Origin: Snuella lapsa
Lineage (GTDB): Bacteria > Bacteroidota > Bacteroidia > Flavobacteriales > Flavobacteriaceae
Direction of reading: 5' to 3'
Assembly (NCBI RefSeq): GCF_039539345.1
Contig: NZ_BAABCY010000055.1
Coordinates: 1-64,000 of the forward strand
Length of the DNA stretch: 64,000 bases
The notes beneath the pieces are model-generated. The model was not told where the DNA came from. It ran no database searches and saw only the letters and a list, made by a program, of their open reading frames with translations. The translations under genes and the position numbers were made by a program. Position 1 is the first letter of the stretch; every line of letters starts with the position of its first letter. Positions 25,894 through 35,230 of the stretch are shown here, piece after piece.

Positions 25894-26598
25894 TCAATCC
25901 CGAGACATCAGAATACTAAGGACGTACCAAAATAGCAACATGAGTGATGCAAATAAGCCCAAGGCTGCTGGTACATATTCATCATTTGAATATTTATGAA
26001 TTAGATTAGAGGTTTGGTATAAAATGGAACCCGCTGCCAACGCACACATAGCAACCGAAAACCAAAGCCCTAAGTTAAATCCAAATAAGGTTCCTGCCAA
26101 AATTAAACCAATAGCAATAAAGAACCCAACGGTTAAACCGGCTTTTAAAAACGAAAAATCCTTTTTGGTCACAAATACAATAGCCGATAACCCAGTAAAT
26201 AACCCCAAGGTAACGATAGCGGCTTGGTTTAAAATCTCAGTACCGGATTCCATGTAGAACGCTGCAATGTAAATTAGAGGCACAAAAATAAAGGCCTCAG
26301 CCAAAATGTATAATCCGTAGGCCATATATTGCTTATTCCTATCGGCTGTTCTCAAGGTCATACGTTCCGCATAGTTGGTTACCAACATAAAGCCACCCAG
26401 CATAAGCAACCAGCGATACCCTTGGGTCATAGACAATGCAAAATCAACGATGGTCTCACTTTGAAGTAACAGGTACTCGAAAAGGATAAACACCAGTACA
26501 CCACCCGCAACATGCGTATAGGTCTTCTTATAAAAAGCAACTTTATCCGCTTCTGAAAGATCAGCTACCATCAGTTTGTTTTGAATCATATTTTCCAT
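25894..26598 (-). CDS. Bax inhibitor-1 (BI-1/YccA) family membrane protein
   Basis: A 234-residue integral membrane protein with seven hydrophobic segments spaced as in the BI-1/YccA/YbhL family. The C-terminal segment, ending with an aspartate after a serine/arginine (ILMSRD), resembles the pore-aspartate region of the family. Bacterial members are pH-dependent calcium leak channels or modulators of FtsH proteolysis; the role here is not specified. The ATG at 26598 is used; a second ATG lies four codons later. A terminator separates it from the upstream zinc-protease gene. Confidence 0.9.
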   Translation of the reverse strand: MENMIQNKLMVADLSEADKVAFYKKTYTHVAGGVLVFILFEYLLLQSETIVDFALSMTQGYRWLLMLGGFMLVTNYAERMTLRTADRNKQYMAYGLYILAEAFIFVPLIYIAAFYMESGTEILNQAAIVTLGLFTGLSAIVFVTKKDFSFLKAGLTVGFFIAIGLILAGTLFGFNLGLWFSVAMCALAAGSILYQTSNLIHKYSNDEYVPAALGLFASLMLLFWYVLSILMSRD

Positions 26599-26637
26599 AA
26601 ATAATATCGTTTTTTGTTAGAGCCTTAAATGTAATAA

Positions 26638-26682
26638 AAAAAGAAACCGAATTCCTACGCAACTGTAAAAATTCGGTTTTTA
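26638..26682 (-). terminator. Terminator of the zinc metallopeptidase gene
   Basis: On the minus strand AAACCGAATT pairs with AATTCGGTTT across a 16-base loop, followed by CTTTTTT. It lies between the protease gene and the BI-1 gene. Confidence 0.8.
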
Positions 26683-26701
26683 TTTACATTATCAGTCTTA
26701 A

Positions 26702-27397
26702 TTAATCTCTGGAACCAAATACTTGCAGTGCCCAATACAACAAGGATGCAAGTGCTCCAATAGCTGCCACCAAATAGGTTCGCGCTGCCCATTTAAGCGC
26801 ATCTTCAGAACCGGCATATTCTTCCTGACTAACCATATTTTTATTTTTAAGCCATGCCAAAGCACGATGGCTCGCATCATACTCCACAGGTAATGTAATA
26901 AAGCTAAATAAGGTCGCAAAGCCCATAAATACCACACCGGCTGCAGCTACCCACCAACCTAAACCTACTCCGGCTGCACCTCCTAATATAAGGCCTCCAA
27001 TAATTAACCATTGCGACATACCTGATGTAACACTCACTACTGGCACTAAAGACGATCGCATTTGCAACCAGCTATAAGCTTTGGCATGTTGTACAGCATG
27101 ACCGCATTCGTGTGCTGCTACGGCAGCTGCTGCGGCATTACGCTGGTGATAAACCGATTCGCTTAAATTAACCGTTTTGTTCTTGGGGTTATAATGATCG
27201 GTTAGCTGTCCAGGGGTCGAAATCACTTCAACATCATAAATACCGTGATCGTGAAGCATTTTCTCTGCAATCTCACGACCACTCATACCATTACGTAACT
27301 GTATTTTAGAATACGTCTCAAACTTCCGCTTTAATGTACTGCTTACCAACCAACTTACTAAGGCTATAGCTCCTATTAATATATAATATCCTATCAT
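26702..27397 (-). CDS. Membrane neutral zinc metallopeptidase (Zn_peptidase_2, YugP-like)
   Basis: The 231-residue protein has an N-terminal membrane segment (residues 4-20), a soluble catalytic part with H96-E-C-G-H100 in an alanine-rich helix, two or three further membrane segments, and a conserved LPVEYDASHRAL segment near residue 180 whose Glu may be a zinc ligand. This fits the YugP-type family of predicted membrane proteases, whose substrates are unknown. It is bracketed by its own terminator and lies 83 bp downstream of the SWIM-domain gene on the same strand. Confidence 0.9.
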   Translation of the reverse strand: MIGYYILIGAIALVSWLVSSTLKRKFETYSKIQLRNGMSGREIAEKMLHDHGIYDVEVISTPGQLTDHYNPKNKTVNLSESVYHQRNAAAAAVAAHECGHAVQHAKAYSWLQMRSSLVPVVSVTSGMSQWLIIGGLILGGAAGVGLGWWVAAAGVVFMGFATLFSFITLPVEYDASHRALAWLKNKNMVSQEEYAGSEDALKWAARTYLVAAIGALASLLYWALQVFGSRD

Positions 27398-27480
27398 TTT
27401 TTTCTTTTTTTATGCTTTATTACGAAATAATCATAGCAATAATAACGCCAATCTTTTAATATGAAAGTTTGTCAGCTTGC

Positions 27481-29181
27481 CTACCCAAAAAACTCTTCCA
27501 ATCTAGCCATGAGTGATGGTCTTCTTTGGTAATTGACCTTTAACGATAGGATAAAATGGTCTATGTCCATTCCTTGCTTTTTTAAACTAACTAATATTCT
27601 ACAAACTTCTATATAGTATTTCTTCCCTTGAAACAAATCAATATACTTGGTTATCCTATCTAACAATAGATTTCTTAACGGTTCTTCATATTTTGGAATC
27701 AGGCTTTTAATATATTTTATATCAAGATTCAAATAATTAGCTCCAAAATAATGATCTTGATCCTCTGCAATACTTTTAAACAATAATTCAAAGTTTTCTT
27801 CCCTATAATAAATTTCCTCTAAGGTACTTTTATCTTGAACTTGATTTAACAACAAAGCGCATTCTTTCTGCCATTCTTTCTTAGTAAACTGTTCTTTTAA
27901 AATACTGTAATAATCTTTAGAATCTTTATAGGAATTAAACCCAATCTCTAAAAATAAAATCTTGACTGTTTTAATCAATAACTCCCTATCATCTGTTAAG
28001 TCGGCTAAGTAGTGTAAATTTTGTAGCCAGCCAATAACCACTCCCTTAAACTCTTTATTTACATTAATCCCTTCAAGCATACAATCCTTAGCTCCCTTAT
28101 AATCTTCTTTTTGCAGGAGATCGTCAAACAACATCTGTCTAAACTCTGGTAAGGTTTTATGCTCTAAAACAAAGTTTTTCCCCGCTTCTTCTCCTTCAAA
28201 TTTTCTAATAATATTATACAGCTGTACAGTATAATTTTCAATGCCATTGTCATGAATAGCACTGATTAATTCTTCCTTCTGACTTTCGCTATCAGCCAAC
28301 AAAATCAATACATCAACAAAATATACTTCGTATCCCCAACCGTGATTTTTATTATCCTTGAACAATTTCAAGAAAACACCATACATATATTTTCTTAGCT
28401 TAGTGCTAAGCGTTTCCATTTCAGCAATAGTCTTGGAAATACTCAATGCCTCATCCAATCCTTGATAGAAAATACCTGAAGATGTATCAGTGTAATATAA
28501 AGGCTTAAGCATTACTTCTATAATTGCTCTGCAAATTTCAAAACATGCTTCTAGCGAATTCTTCTCATAGTGCTTCAAAGCATCCTTAGCCATATCTATA
28601 ACCACATTGCCTATTTTATTAGAAGCAGAGTAATTTATATAGCCGTTTTTTTGATGCTTTTTAATTAATTGTTGAATTTGGGTCTTATGAAAACCATAGA
28701 GTTCTTTTACGCTTTTATTTTTAGGACTTAGTTTATGCTCCAAAGTATCCCTGAGCATTTGGTTACTTTTAATTTCCTTGAGAATTATTTCCTTTAATTC
28801 ATTTAAGGACAAGTTATCTACAGCTTCTTCGATAGAAAATGTTTTCTTAGTTTCTACACCAGCTACTTTGGACTTAGCTGCAGTTTTTCTAGGCTTTGAT
28901 TTTTTTAACTCTAAGACCTCCTTTAATTTTTCATAATATAGAATAGCCACATGCTTACAAAACAGGGTTCGGTTATTTGGGCAGTTACAGTTAACATCAG
29001 TTACGTAATTCCCTAAAAACATCATTTCGGTCAAATATTCATCACTCCCAAAAACTTTTGCCTTTAGGGAAGTAGCACTGTTATGGATAATCTCAAATTG
29101 GTCTTTTTTCCAATAGCTAAGACCATTCTTTAAAGCGGTTGACAAGAATTTGTCTTCTAAATGTTCTATCTGAATATTCAT
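27481..29181 (-). CDS. SWIM zinc-finger domain protein
   Basis: The 566-residue protein has an N-terminal SWIM zinc finger, with ligands C65, C67, C75 and H77 (CNC...FCKH). A basic linker follows (KSKPRKTAAKSK), then about 430 residues of alpha-helical, repeat-like sequence. SWIM fingers bind nucleic acids or proteins and in bacteria often accompany SNF2-type helicases, but no helicase gene is near. It ends immediately upstream of nothing obvious and starts one base before the stop codon of leuS upstream, so the two are likely in one transcript. The function of the helical part is unknown. Confidence 0.82.
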   Translation of the reverse strand: MNIQIEHLEDKFLSTALKNGLSYWKKDQFEIIHNSATSLKAKVFGSDEYLTEMMFLGNYVTDVNCNCPNNRTLFCKHVAILYYEKLKEVLELKKSKPRKTAAKSKVAGVETKKTFSIEEAVDNLSLNELKEIILKEIKSNQMLRDTLEHKLSPKNKSVKELYGFHKTQIQQLIKKHQKNGYINYSASNKIGNVVIDMAKDALKHYEKNSLEACFEICRAIIEVMLKPLYYTDTSSGIFYQGLDEALSISKTIAEMETLSTKLRKYMYGVFLKLFKDNKNHGWGYEVYFVDVLILLADSESQKEELISAIHDNGIENYTVQLYNIIRKFEGEEAGKNFVLEHKTLPEFRQMLFDDLLQKEDYKGAKDCMLEGINVNKEFKGVVIGWLQNLHYLADLTDDRELLIKTVKILFLEIGFNSYKDSKDYYSILKEQFTKKEWQKECALLLNQVQDKSTLEEIYYREENFELLFKSIAEDQDHYFGANYLNLDIKYIKSLIPKYEEPLRNLLLDRITKYIDLFQGKKYYIEVCRILVSLKKQGMDIDHFILSLKVNYQRRPSLMARLEEFFG

Positions 29182-32100
29182 TTACCCTACAACATTTACG
29201 ATTTTTCCCGGAACAACAATCACCTTTTTAGGGGTACGTCCTTGCAACTGTTCCTGGGTTTTTTCGTGATCCAGTACGGCTTTCTCAACCTCATCTTTAC
29301 TCATATCCAACGGTAGCTCCAAGGTAAAACGCATTTTACCATTAAAGGAAATCGGGTAATTCTTGCTACTTTCTACCAAATAGCTGGCCTCAAATTTAGG
29401 GAATGGTGCCGTAGAAATCGATTCAGTATTTCCTAACTGACTCCATAATTCCTCTGCAATATGCGGTGCATAAGGCGCTATTAAAACCAACAACTGTTCT
29501 AAAATAGCCTTGCTTGTACATTTTTGAGCAGTTAACTCGTTTACGGCAATCATAAAAGTAGACACCGAGGTATTAAACGAGAAATTCTCAATATCTTCCT
29601 GTACTTTCTTAATGGTTTTATGAAGTGTTTTTAGACTGTCTTTTGATGGCTCTACATCATTAACTTTTAATCCGTTATCATCTATATATAATTTCCATAG
29701 CTTTTTAAGGAAACTGTGCACCCCTGTAATACCGGCAGTATTCCAGGGTTTGTATTGCTCTAATGGCCCCAGGAACATTTCATATAAACGTAAACTATCG
29801 GCACCGTATTGCTTACAGATATTGTCCGGGTTGACGACATTGTATTTGGATTTGGACATTTTTTCAACATCACGCCCTACTTTATAAACCTCGTTATCTC
29901 CTTCAATAATCACTCCATTTTCCCCAATGAAAACAGCATTCTTGTATTCCTTACCAAATTCACTATCAGTTTTTAAACCCTCAACATTCAATTCGTCAGA
30001 AGCGTTGATATAATCAACTTTAACTCGAATTGGAACACAACTTCCAAAATTAAAAATTAAAGGTTTCACAATTGTAGTATTGAGCTCAGACTCTAAGAAT
30101 TTAGTATAGCTTTGTTTAAAATCTTCATATTTCTTTTCATACTCTTTATTGCCTTGAATGCACTTCAATTCTCCTTCAGAAATATAAATAGCATAATTAG
30201 ACTTCAAATATTCTAGTTTATTAATGTTATCTATATTCTCCTCTTCTAAAATTGCATTAACTCGTAACCTGTAGACAAAAGCGCTCGTACCCAGAATCAT
30301 CCCCTGGTTTATCAATTTTTTAGCATACTCATCCACAGGCACCAATCCTTTATCGAACAAGAATTTCTGCCAAAAACGAGAGTACAATAAGTGCCCGGTG
30401 GCATGTTCGCTACCACCAATATACAGGTCGACATCTTTCCAGTAATTCAAAGCTTCCTTACTGGCAAATTCGTTCTCGTTATTGGCATCCATATAACGGT
30501 TAAAATACCAGGAACTACCGGCCCAACCGGGCATGGTATTTAACTCTAATGGATATACACCATTATCGTGAGACCCCTCGACTCCGCTCGGGGTGACAAG
30601 GTCATTGGAAACGACTTTGTTATTTTTAGTGTCCCAGGCCCAAACGGTGGCATTTCCTAACGGCGGCTCACCTGTTTCGGTGGGTAAATATTTTTCTACT
30701 TCGGGTAACTGTATTGGTAAATGCTCCGCTTCAATCATTTGTGGCATGCCATTTACATAATATACCGGAAATGGTTCTCCCCAGTAACGCTGACGGCTAA
30801 ATACTGCATCTCGCAAACGGTAGTTGGTTTTCCCTTCTCCACAACCAAGTTTTTCAAGTTCTAAAATGACTTTTTTGGTGGCTTCTTTATAGTTTAAACC
30901 ATTTAAAAAGTCACTATTGGCTATAATGGTATTATCCTTATCGGCAAATGCTACCTCAGAAATATCAACGCCTTCAAAAATATTAGGAATGGGGATATTA
31001 AAATGTTTTGCAAAATCGTAATCACGCTGATCACCACAAGGTACAGACATCACAGCACCTGTTCCATAACCAGCCAATACATAATCACCAATCCAAACTG
31101 GAATGGGTTCTTTGGTAAATGGATGCTCGGCATAGGCTCCTGTAAACGCGCCTGTAATGGTTTTTACATCGGCCATCCTATCGCGTTCACTGCGTTTTGC
31201 TGTTGCCTCAACATAAGCTTCAACCTCAGCTTGCTGCTCTGGCGTTGTTATTTGGGACACCAATTCATGTTCTGGTGCTAGAGTCATAAAACTAACTCCA
31301 AAAATGGTATCGGGACGGGTAGTAAACACCGAAATTTTATGAGATGTCTCGACTGCGCTCGACATGACACTAAAAGTAACCGAAGCTCCTACCGATTTGC
31401 CTATCCAGTTACGCTGACTTTCCTTAAGTGCATCGGTCCAATCTATTTTTTCCAAACCTTGCAATAAGCGTTCGGCATAGGCCGAAATACGCATACTCCA
31501 CTGGGTCATTTTTTTCCTTATAACTGGATGTCCACCTCGTTCGGATACACCATTTACAATTTCATCGTTAGCTAATACCGTTCCTAATGCTGGACACCAG
31601 TTTACTTCGGTTTCGGCTAAATAGGTTAAACGATATTGTAATAAGATCTCTTGTTGTTTTTTGGACGAGAAAGACAGCCAATCTTCCGCAGTAAACATAT
31701 CAACATTTTCATCAGAGGCGGCATTAACATTGGCATTCCCTTCTTTTTCAAAGATGCCGACCAATTCCGTAATATCCTCAGCTTTGTCGCTATCGTTATT
31801 ATACCACGAATTGAACAATTGAATAAAGATCCATTGGGTCCATTTATAATAACTAGGATCACTGGTACGGACTTCGCGGCTCCAATCGAAAGAAAACCCT
31901 ATTTGGTCCAGCTGTCTGCGATAGGTTTTTATGTTTTCGGCTGTTGTTATTGCTGGGTGCTGTCCCGTTTGAATGGCATATTGCTCAGCAGGTAATCCAA
32001 AGCTGTCGTAACCTTGCGGATGCAATACGTTAAAGCCTTGATGGCGCTTGTATCGCGCATATATATCGGAAGCTATATAACCTAACGGATGACCAACATG

Positions 32101-32241
32101 TAATCCGGCTCCACTAGGATAAGGAAACATGTCTAACACATAAAACTTAGGCTTATCTGAATTATTTTCAGCCTTAAAGGTTTGATTTTTGGCCCAGTAA
32201 TCTTGCCACTTCTTTTCGATTTGATTGAAATCGTACTTCAT
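29182..32241 (-). CDS. leuS: Leucine--tRNA ligase with in-frame palindromic insertions
   Basis: Class Ia synthetase that charges tRNA-Leu and edits mischarged tRNA. The HIGH motif is HVGH (GLHVGHPLGY near residue 45), and KMSKS lies near residue 795. The CP1 editing domain contains TTRPDTIFG. At about 1019 residues it is longer than usual for the family. Residues about 291-301 and 548-558 are encoded by two copies of a 30-nt palindromic repeat, and residues about 650-730 form a further Lys/Glu-rich insertion before the KMSKS region. I start at the ATG at 32241, since the upstream in-frame stretch contains a promoter-like box. All catalytic motifs remain, so the enzyme is presumably active. 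Confidence 0.95.
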   Translation of the reverse strand: MKYDFNQIEKKWQDYWAKNQTFKAENNSDKPKFYVLDMFPYPSGAGLHVGHPLGYIASDIYARYKRHQGFNVLHPQGYDSFGLPAEQYAIQTGQHPAITTAENIKTYRRQLDQIGFSFDWSREVRTSDPSYYKWTQWIFIQLFNSWYNNDSDKAEDITELVGIFEKEGNANVNAASDENVDMFTAEDWLSFSSKKQQEILLQYRLTYLAETEVNWCPALGTVLANDEIVNGVSERGGHPVIRKKMTQWSMRISAYAERLLQGLEKIDWTDALKESQRNWIGKSVGASVTFSVMSSAVETSHKISVFTTRPDTIFGVSFMTLAPEHELVSQITTPEQQAEVEAYVEATAKRSERDRMADVKTITGAFTGAYAEHPFTKEPIPVWIGDYVLAGYGTGAVMSVPCGDQRDYDFAKHFNIPIPNIFEGVDISEVAFADKDNTIIANSDFLNGLNYKEATKKVILELEKLGCGEGKTNYRLRDAVFSRQRYWGEPFPVYYVNGMPQMIEAEHLPIQLPEVEKYLPTETGEPPLGNATVWAWDTKNNKVVSNDLVTPSGVEGSHDNGVYPLELNTMPGWAGSSWYFNRYMDANNENEFASKEALNYWKDVDLYIGGSEHATGHLLYSRFWQKFLFDKGLVPVDEYAKKLINQGMILGTSAFVYRLRVNAILEEENIDNINKLEYLKSNYAIYISEGELKCIQGNKEYEKKYEDFKQSYTKFLESELNTTIVKPLIFNFGSCVPIRVKVDYINASDELNVEGLKTDSEFGKEYKNAVFIGENGVIIEGDNEVYKVGRDVEKMSKSKYNVVNPDNICKQYGADSLRLYEMFLGPLEQYKPWNTAGITGVHSFLKKLWKLYIDDNGLKVNDVEPSKDSLKTLHKTIKKVQEDIENFSFNTSVSTFMIAVNELTAQKCTSKAILEQLLVLIAPYAPHIAEELWSQLGNTESISTAPFPKFEASYLVESSKNYPISFNGKMRFTLELPLDMSKDEVEKAVLDHEKTQEQLQGRTPKKVIVVPGKIVNVVG
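30569..30598. repeat. 30-nt palindromic repeat inside leuS, copy 2
   Basis: The plus strand reads TGAGACCCC, TCGACTCCGCTC, GGGGTGACA. The outer arms ACCCC and GGGGT pair. The core differs from the copy at 31340-31369 by one base, while the arms differ completely yet still pair. In the leuS frame it encodes VTPSGVEGSH. Confidence 0.85.
31340..31369. repeat. 30-nt palindromic repeat inside leuS, copy 1
   Basis: The plus strand reads TGAGATGTC, TCGACTGCGCTC, GACATGACA. The arms ATGTC and GACAT pair. In the leuS frame it encodes VMSSAVETSH, the same frame as copy 2. The length is a multiple of three, so the reading frame is kept. Confidence 0.85.
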
Positions 32242-32270
32242 CCTAATTGTAATTCTACTTTTTAAAAGCG

Positions 32271-32278
32271 CAAATTTA
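32271..32278 (-). promoter_or_regulatory. Candidate -7 box of leuS
   Basis: The minus strand reads TAAATTTG (TAnnTTTG), 30 bp before the ATG at 32241. This supports that ATG over the longer reading. No -33 element with good spacing. Confidence 0.45.
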
Positions 32279-32529
32279 CGGTTTATAAACAAAGAACTCA
32301 TTTAAACTTTTTCAATTTGCTAAAAAATTGCCCTTTTTCACCCATTTTTTGTCCTTTTCTCCTTCCATAGCTCAGCTATGCAACTCAAAAAAACCTTCAA
32401 ATGTGCAAAAAAACACCTAATTTTCGCTTAAACCCAAAAAGTTTAAACACGTTCTAACTGTAAAACCTTTAAGCCTTAATAAATAAGGTGAATTATTCTA
32501 TTACAAGCTGTTTTTCAATGATTATAATT

Positions 32530-32537
32530 TACTTTTG
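32530..32537 (+). promoter_or_regulatory. Candidate -7 box of the DMT transporter gene
   Basis: TACTTTTG matches TAnnTTTG, 21 bp before the TTG start at 32558. A T-rich stretch lies near -33, but no exact TTTG. Confidence 0.4.
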
Positions 32538-32557
32538 TCGCTCAAAACAAAACACGT

Positions 32558-33472
32558 TTGAAACAACCTATTTATAAAGCGCATCTTGCTCTTTTGGGAG
32601 CCAACTTAATCTATGGTGCTAACTATATTATAGCCAAAGGCATTATGCCCGAAAAAATAAATCCAAACGCTTTTGTTTTTATCCGGTTAATCTGTTGCAC
32701 CTTATTATTTTGGTTTATTAAGTCATTTTTCATAAAAGAATCTGTGGCCAAAAAAGACTTCCCAAAACTGGCACTTTGTGGTTTGCTGGGAGCTGCTGCC
32801 AATCAGCTGTTATTTTTTCATGGTATTAATTTAACATCACCAATCGATGCTTCTATTATCATGACAGCTACCCCAGTTATTGTCCTTACCTTTAGCGCAC
32901 TTCTTCTTAAAGAGCGCATTACCAAAAACAAAGTATTGGGCATTACTATTGGCGGCATTGGCGCTATTTTTTTAATTGTTTATGGCAGTAGTGCCATAGG
33001 TACTAGCTCTTTTCTTGGCAACCTGTTCGTTTTAATGAACGCTTCCTGTTATGGACTGTACCTAGTGGTTGTTAAACCTTTAATGAAAAAATACCATGCC
33101 ATCACTATTGTAAGTTGGGTGTTTTTATTTGGTTTTACATACATTATTCCCTTCGGATTTAATGATCTGCTAGCTACTAACTTTGCTGCATTTACAACAA
33201 ACACCTACTTGGTAATTGGGTATGTTGTTATCTTTACCACCTTTTTCGCCTACTTATTTAATATTTATGCCCTTAAGTATGTATCACCTTCGGTAAACAG
33301 CAGTTATATTTATTTACAACCCATGATAAGTTTTATTATGGTAAGTATATATGCTTATATATTGAACAATAATGTTTATACACAAGATATTAACCTTTTA
33401 AAGGTATTAAGCTGCCTGATGGTTGTTGTTGGTGTTTATCTTGTAAGTAAACCACCAAAAAAGCTAGCTTGA
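32558..33472 (+). CDS. DMT-superfamily (EamA) transporter
   Basis: The 304-residue integral membrane protein has ten hydrophobic segments in two homologous EamA halves (residues about 8-140 and 150-295). Its first helix carries the family's conserved GANLIYGANYI. EamA proteins export or import small metabolites such as amino acids, and the substrate cannot be predicted. The start is a TTG (KQPIYKAHLALL follows). There is no ATG that would keep the first helix, and a promoter box lies 21 bp upstream. It is transcribed alone, divergent from leuS. Confidence 0.9.
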   Translation: MKQPIYKAHLALLGANLIYGANYIIAKGIMPEKINPNAFVFIRLICCTLLFWFIKSFFIKESVAKKDFPKLALCGLLGAAANQLLFFHGINLTSPIDASIIMTATPVIVLTFSALLLKERITKNKVLGITIGGIGAIFLIVYGSSAIGTSSFLGNLFVLMNASCYGLYLVVVKPLMKKYHAITIVSWVFLFGFTYIIPFGFNDLLATNFAAFTTNTYLVIGYVVIFTTFFAYLFNIYALKYVSPSVNSSYIYLQPMISFIMVSIYAYILNNNVYTQDINLLKVLSCLMVVVGVYLVSKPPKKLA

Positions 33473-33633
33473 TTTAAATAAGTTACACAACATTATTTCA
33501 ATATTCAGGTTATACTAGAGCGGATCTTTTAATTTTTAAGTTAAAAATCAATTTTTGTAATGCCAAAAGACGTATGCTTTTAAAGTTTCTTTAGATTAAC
33601 TTTTATATTTTTACGTCATCAATCCAATATCCT

Positions 33634-34512
33634 ATGAGTTCATCATTTGAAAGACATCAAAAGCGCCGCCTTATTTCATCTTACTTTTCAGTGGTACTGA
33701 GCATTGCTTTGGTCTTGTTTTTATTGGGGTTATTAGGCATGCTTATCTTGAATGCGAAAAAAGTTTCTGATCACTTCAAAGAACAAGTGGTTGTTACAAT
33801 TTATTTAAAAGATACTGCTAAGGATATCGAAATAAAGCAACTGCAAAAAAGTCTGGCTATGGCCGACTATGTAAAATCTACCGAGTACGTTTCTAAAGAG
33901 CAAGCAGCCGAATTCATGAAAGCCGAAAATGGTGAGGACTTTATGGATTTTGTTGGCTATAACCCATTACAGAATTCTATAGATGTCCACTTAAAAGCGG
34001 CATTTGTTACGTCGGAACATCTTGAAAAAATATCCTCTGACGCACTCAACAAAGACTTTGTTGATGAAGTAACCTACGATAATGATTTGGTAAATTTAAT
34101 GAACGATAACGTTAAAAAGATCAGTTTTTGGGTATTGGTAATAAGTGGTATTTTTACTTTAATTGCCGTATTGCTTATCAATAGCTCCATTAGATTAGCT
34201 GTTTATTCTAAACGCTTTACCATTAAGACCATGCAAATGGTTGGTGCCACCAAACAGTTTATCAGGCGCCCATTTGTATGGAAGAGTGTCCGCTTGGGCA
34301 TAATAGGAGCGCTTTTAGCTCTAATAGGCATGGCTATTGTTTTATATTATTTAAATAAAACATTCCCTGAGCTGGAATTGCTTAACAATGCTACCTTGGT
34401 AATTTTACTTTTTGTTTTCGTATTTGCATTGGGCATCGTTATTACCTGGATAAGTACTCATATTGCAACGCAGCGCTTCTTGAACTTAAAAACCGATCAG
34501 CTCTATTATTAA
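33634..34512 (+). CDS. ftsX: Cell division protein FtsX
   Basis: A 292-residue inner-membrane protein with the FtsX layout. The cytosolic N-terminus is followed by TM1 (about residues 18-40), a periplasmic domain (41-165), then TM2-TM4 (about 168-190, 220-245 and 258-280). FtsX works with the ATPase FtsE to activate septal peptidoglycan hydrolases. The QMVGATKQFIRRPFVWKS segment near residue 200 is a strong family signature. In flavobacteria ftsE is usually elsewhere, as here. A small lipoprotein gene and the DUF3098-uppP-truB block follow on the same strand. Confidence 0.93.
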   Translation: MSSSFERHQKRRLISSYFSVVLSIALVLFLLGLLGMLILNAKKVSDHFKEQVVVTIYLKDTAKDIEIKQLQKSLAMADYVKSTEYVSKEQAAEFMKAENGEDFMDFVGYNPLQNSIDVHLKAAFVTSEHLEKISSDALNKDFVDEVTYDNDLVNLMNDNVKKISFWVLVISGIFTLIAVLLINSSIRLAVYSKRFTIKTMQMVGATKQFIRRPFVWKSVRLGIIGALLALIGMAIVLYYLNKTFPELELLNNATLVILLFVFVFALGIVITWISTHIATQRFLNLKTDQLYY

Positions 34513-34549
34513 CATAAACTACCACAGGCAATCTGGCCTGATAATTATA

Positions 34550-34616
34550 AGAAAGCTATATTAATTTCGAGACTAGCCTCGTAACACTTAAATCTCGATT
34601 ATCGAGTAAATTTATA
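34550..34616 (-). repeat. Dispersed repeat, inverted copy
   Basis: The reverse complement (TTTACTCGATAATCGAGATT, then TACGAGGCTAGTCTCGAAAT) matches the first half of the copies at 42353-42460 and 51143-51250. It carries the perfect palindrome TCGATAATCGA. It lies just 3' of ftsX and shares only about 65 bp of the longer copies. Confidence 0.75.
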
Positions 34617-34669
34617 ATTGCACTAAGCAACCTTTTTGCTCTTTTAGCATCTTTAGGAAAAACGCGAAA

Positions 34670-35101
34670 ATGGTTATGGTAAAAAAATTGCTATTGATTT
34701 TGGTATTATTTCATATTGTGTCAGCATGTAACAACAACGACGAAACTGATCCGAGCTGCGCAAACATAGCTTGCACTGAAGAGTTTAGAACACTTACAGT
34801 AACAATAAAAGACACTAATGATATACCTGTAGCTTTAGACAGTTTTAAAGTTATAGCAGTAGTATCGGGCAACGATCTTACCCGGGAAACCAGCAGTAGT
34901 GAATTGGCTTTGATGCAACAAAACGGCACTTATCCCTTATTTGGAGACGAATACACCAATACTTATCGAAATAAAGAAATAGAAGTTCAGTTCAGGGGTT
35001 TTAAAAACAGTCAACAAATAGTTACCGAAAATTATGTAGTAGCTGCCGATTGTTGCCATGTTTTTCTTGTTTCGGGAACGACAAATCTAACTATACAATA
35101 A
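34670..35101 (+). CDS. Small lipoprotein of unknown function
   Basis: The 143-residue product has a lipobox before C20 (HIVSAC). It has an asparagine/aspartate-rich start (NNNDETDPSC) and a single beta-sandwich-like domain (LTVTIKDTNDIPVALDSFKV). Four further cysteines (two near residues 30-35 and a CC pair near the end) may form disulfides. The middle resembles carboxypeptidase-regulatory or prealbumin-like folds, but I cannot name a family. It lies between ftsX and DUF3098 on the same strand and is probably a local addition to that conserved block. Confidence 0.7.
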   Translation: MVMVKKLLLILVLFHIVSACNNNDETDPSCANIACTEEFRTLTVTIKDTNDIPVALDSFKVIAVVSGNDLTRETSSSELALMQQNGTYPLFGDEYTNTYRNKEIEVQFRGFKNSQQIVTENYVVAADCCHVFLVSGTTNLTIQ

Positions 35102-35230
35102 TATTTCTATTCTAATCTAGACCTCTAATCCTTGTTCTCCCCTTAAATTTAGAAATCGTTAACGCTCTTTTATAAATAATTCTATTACTTTGCAATCATT
35201 ATTAATAATTTTGCGTTTTCGGCATTGATT

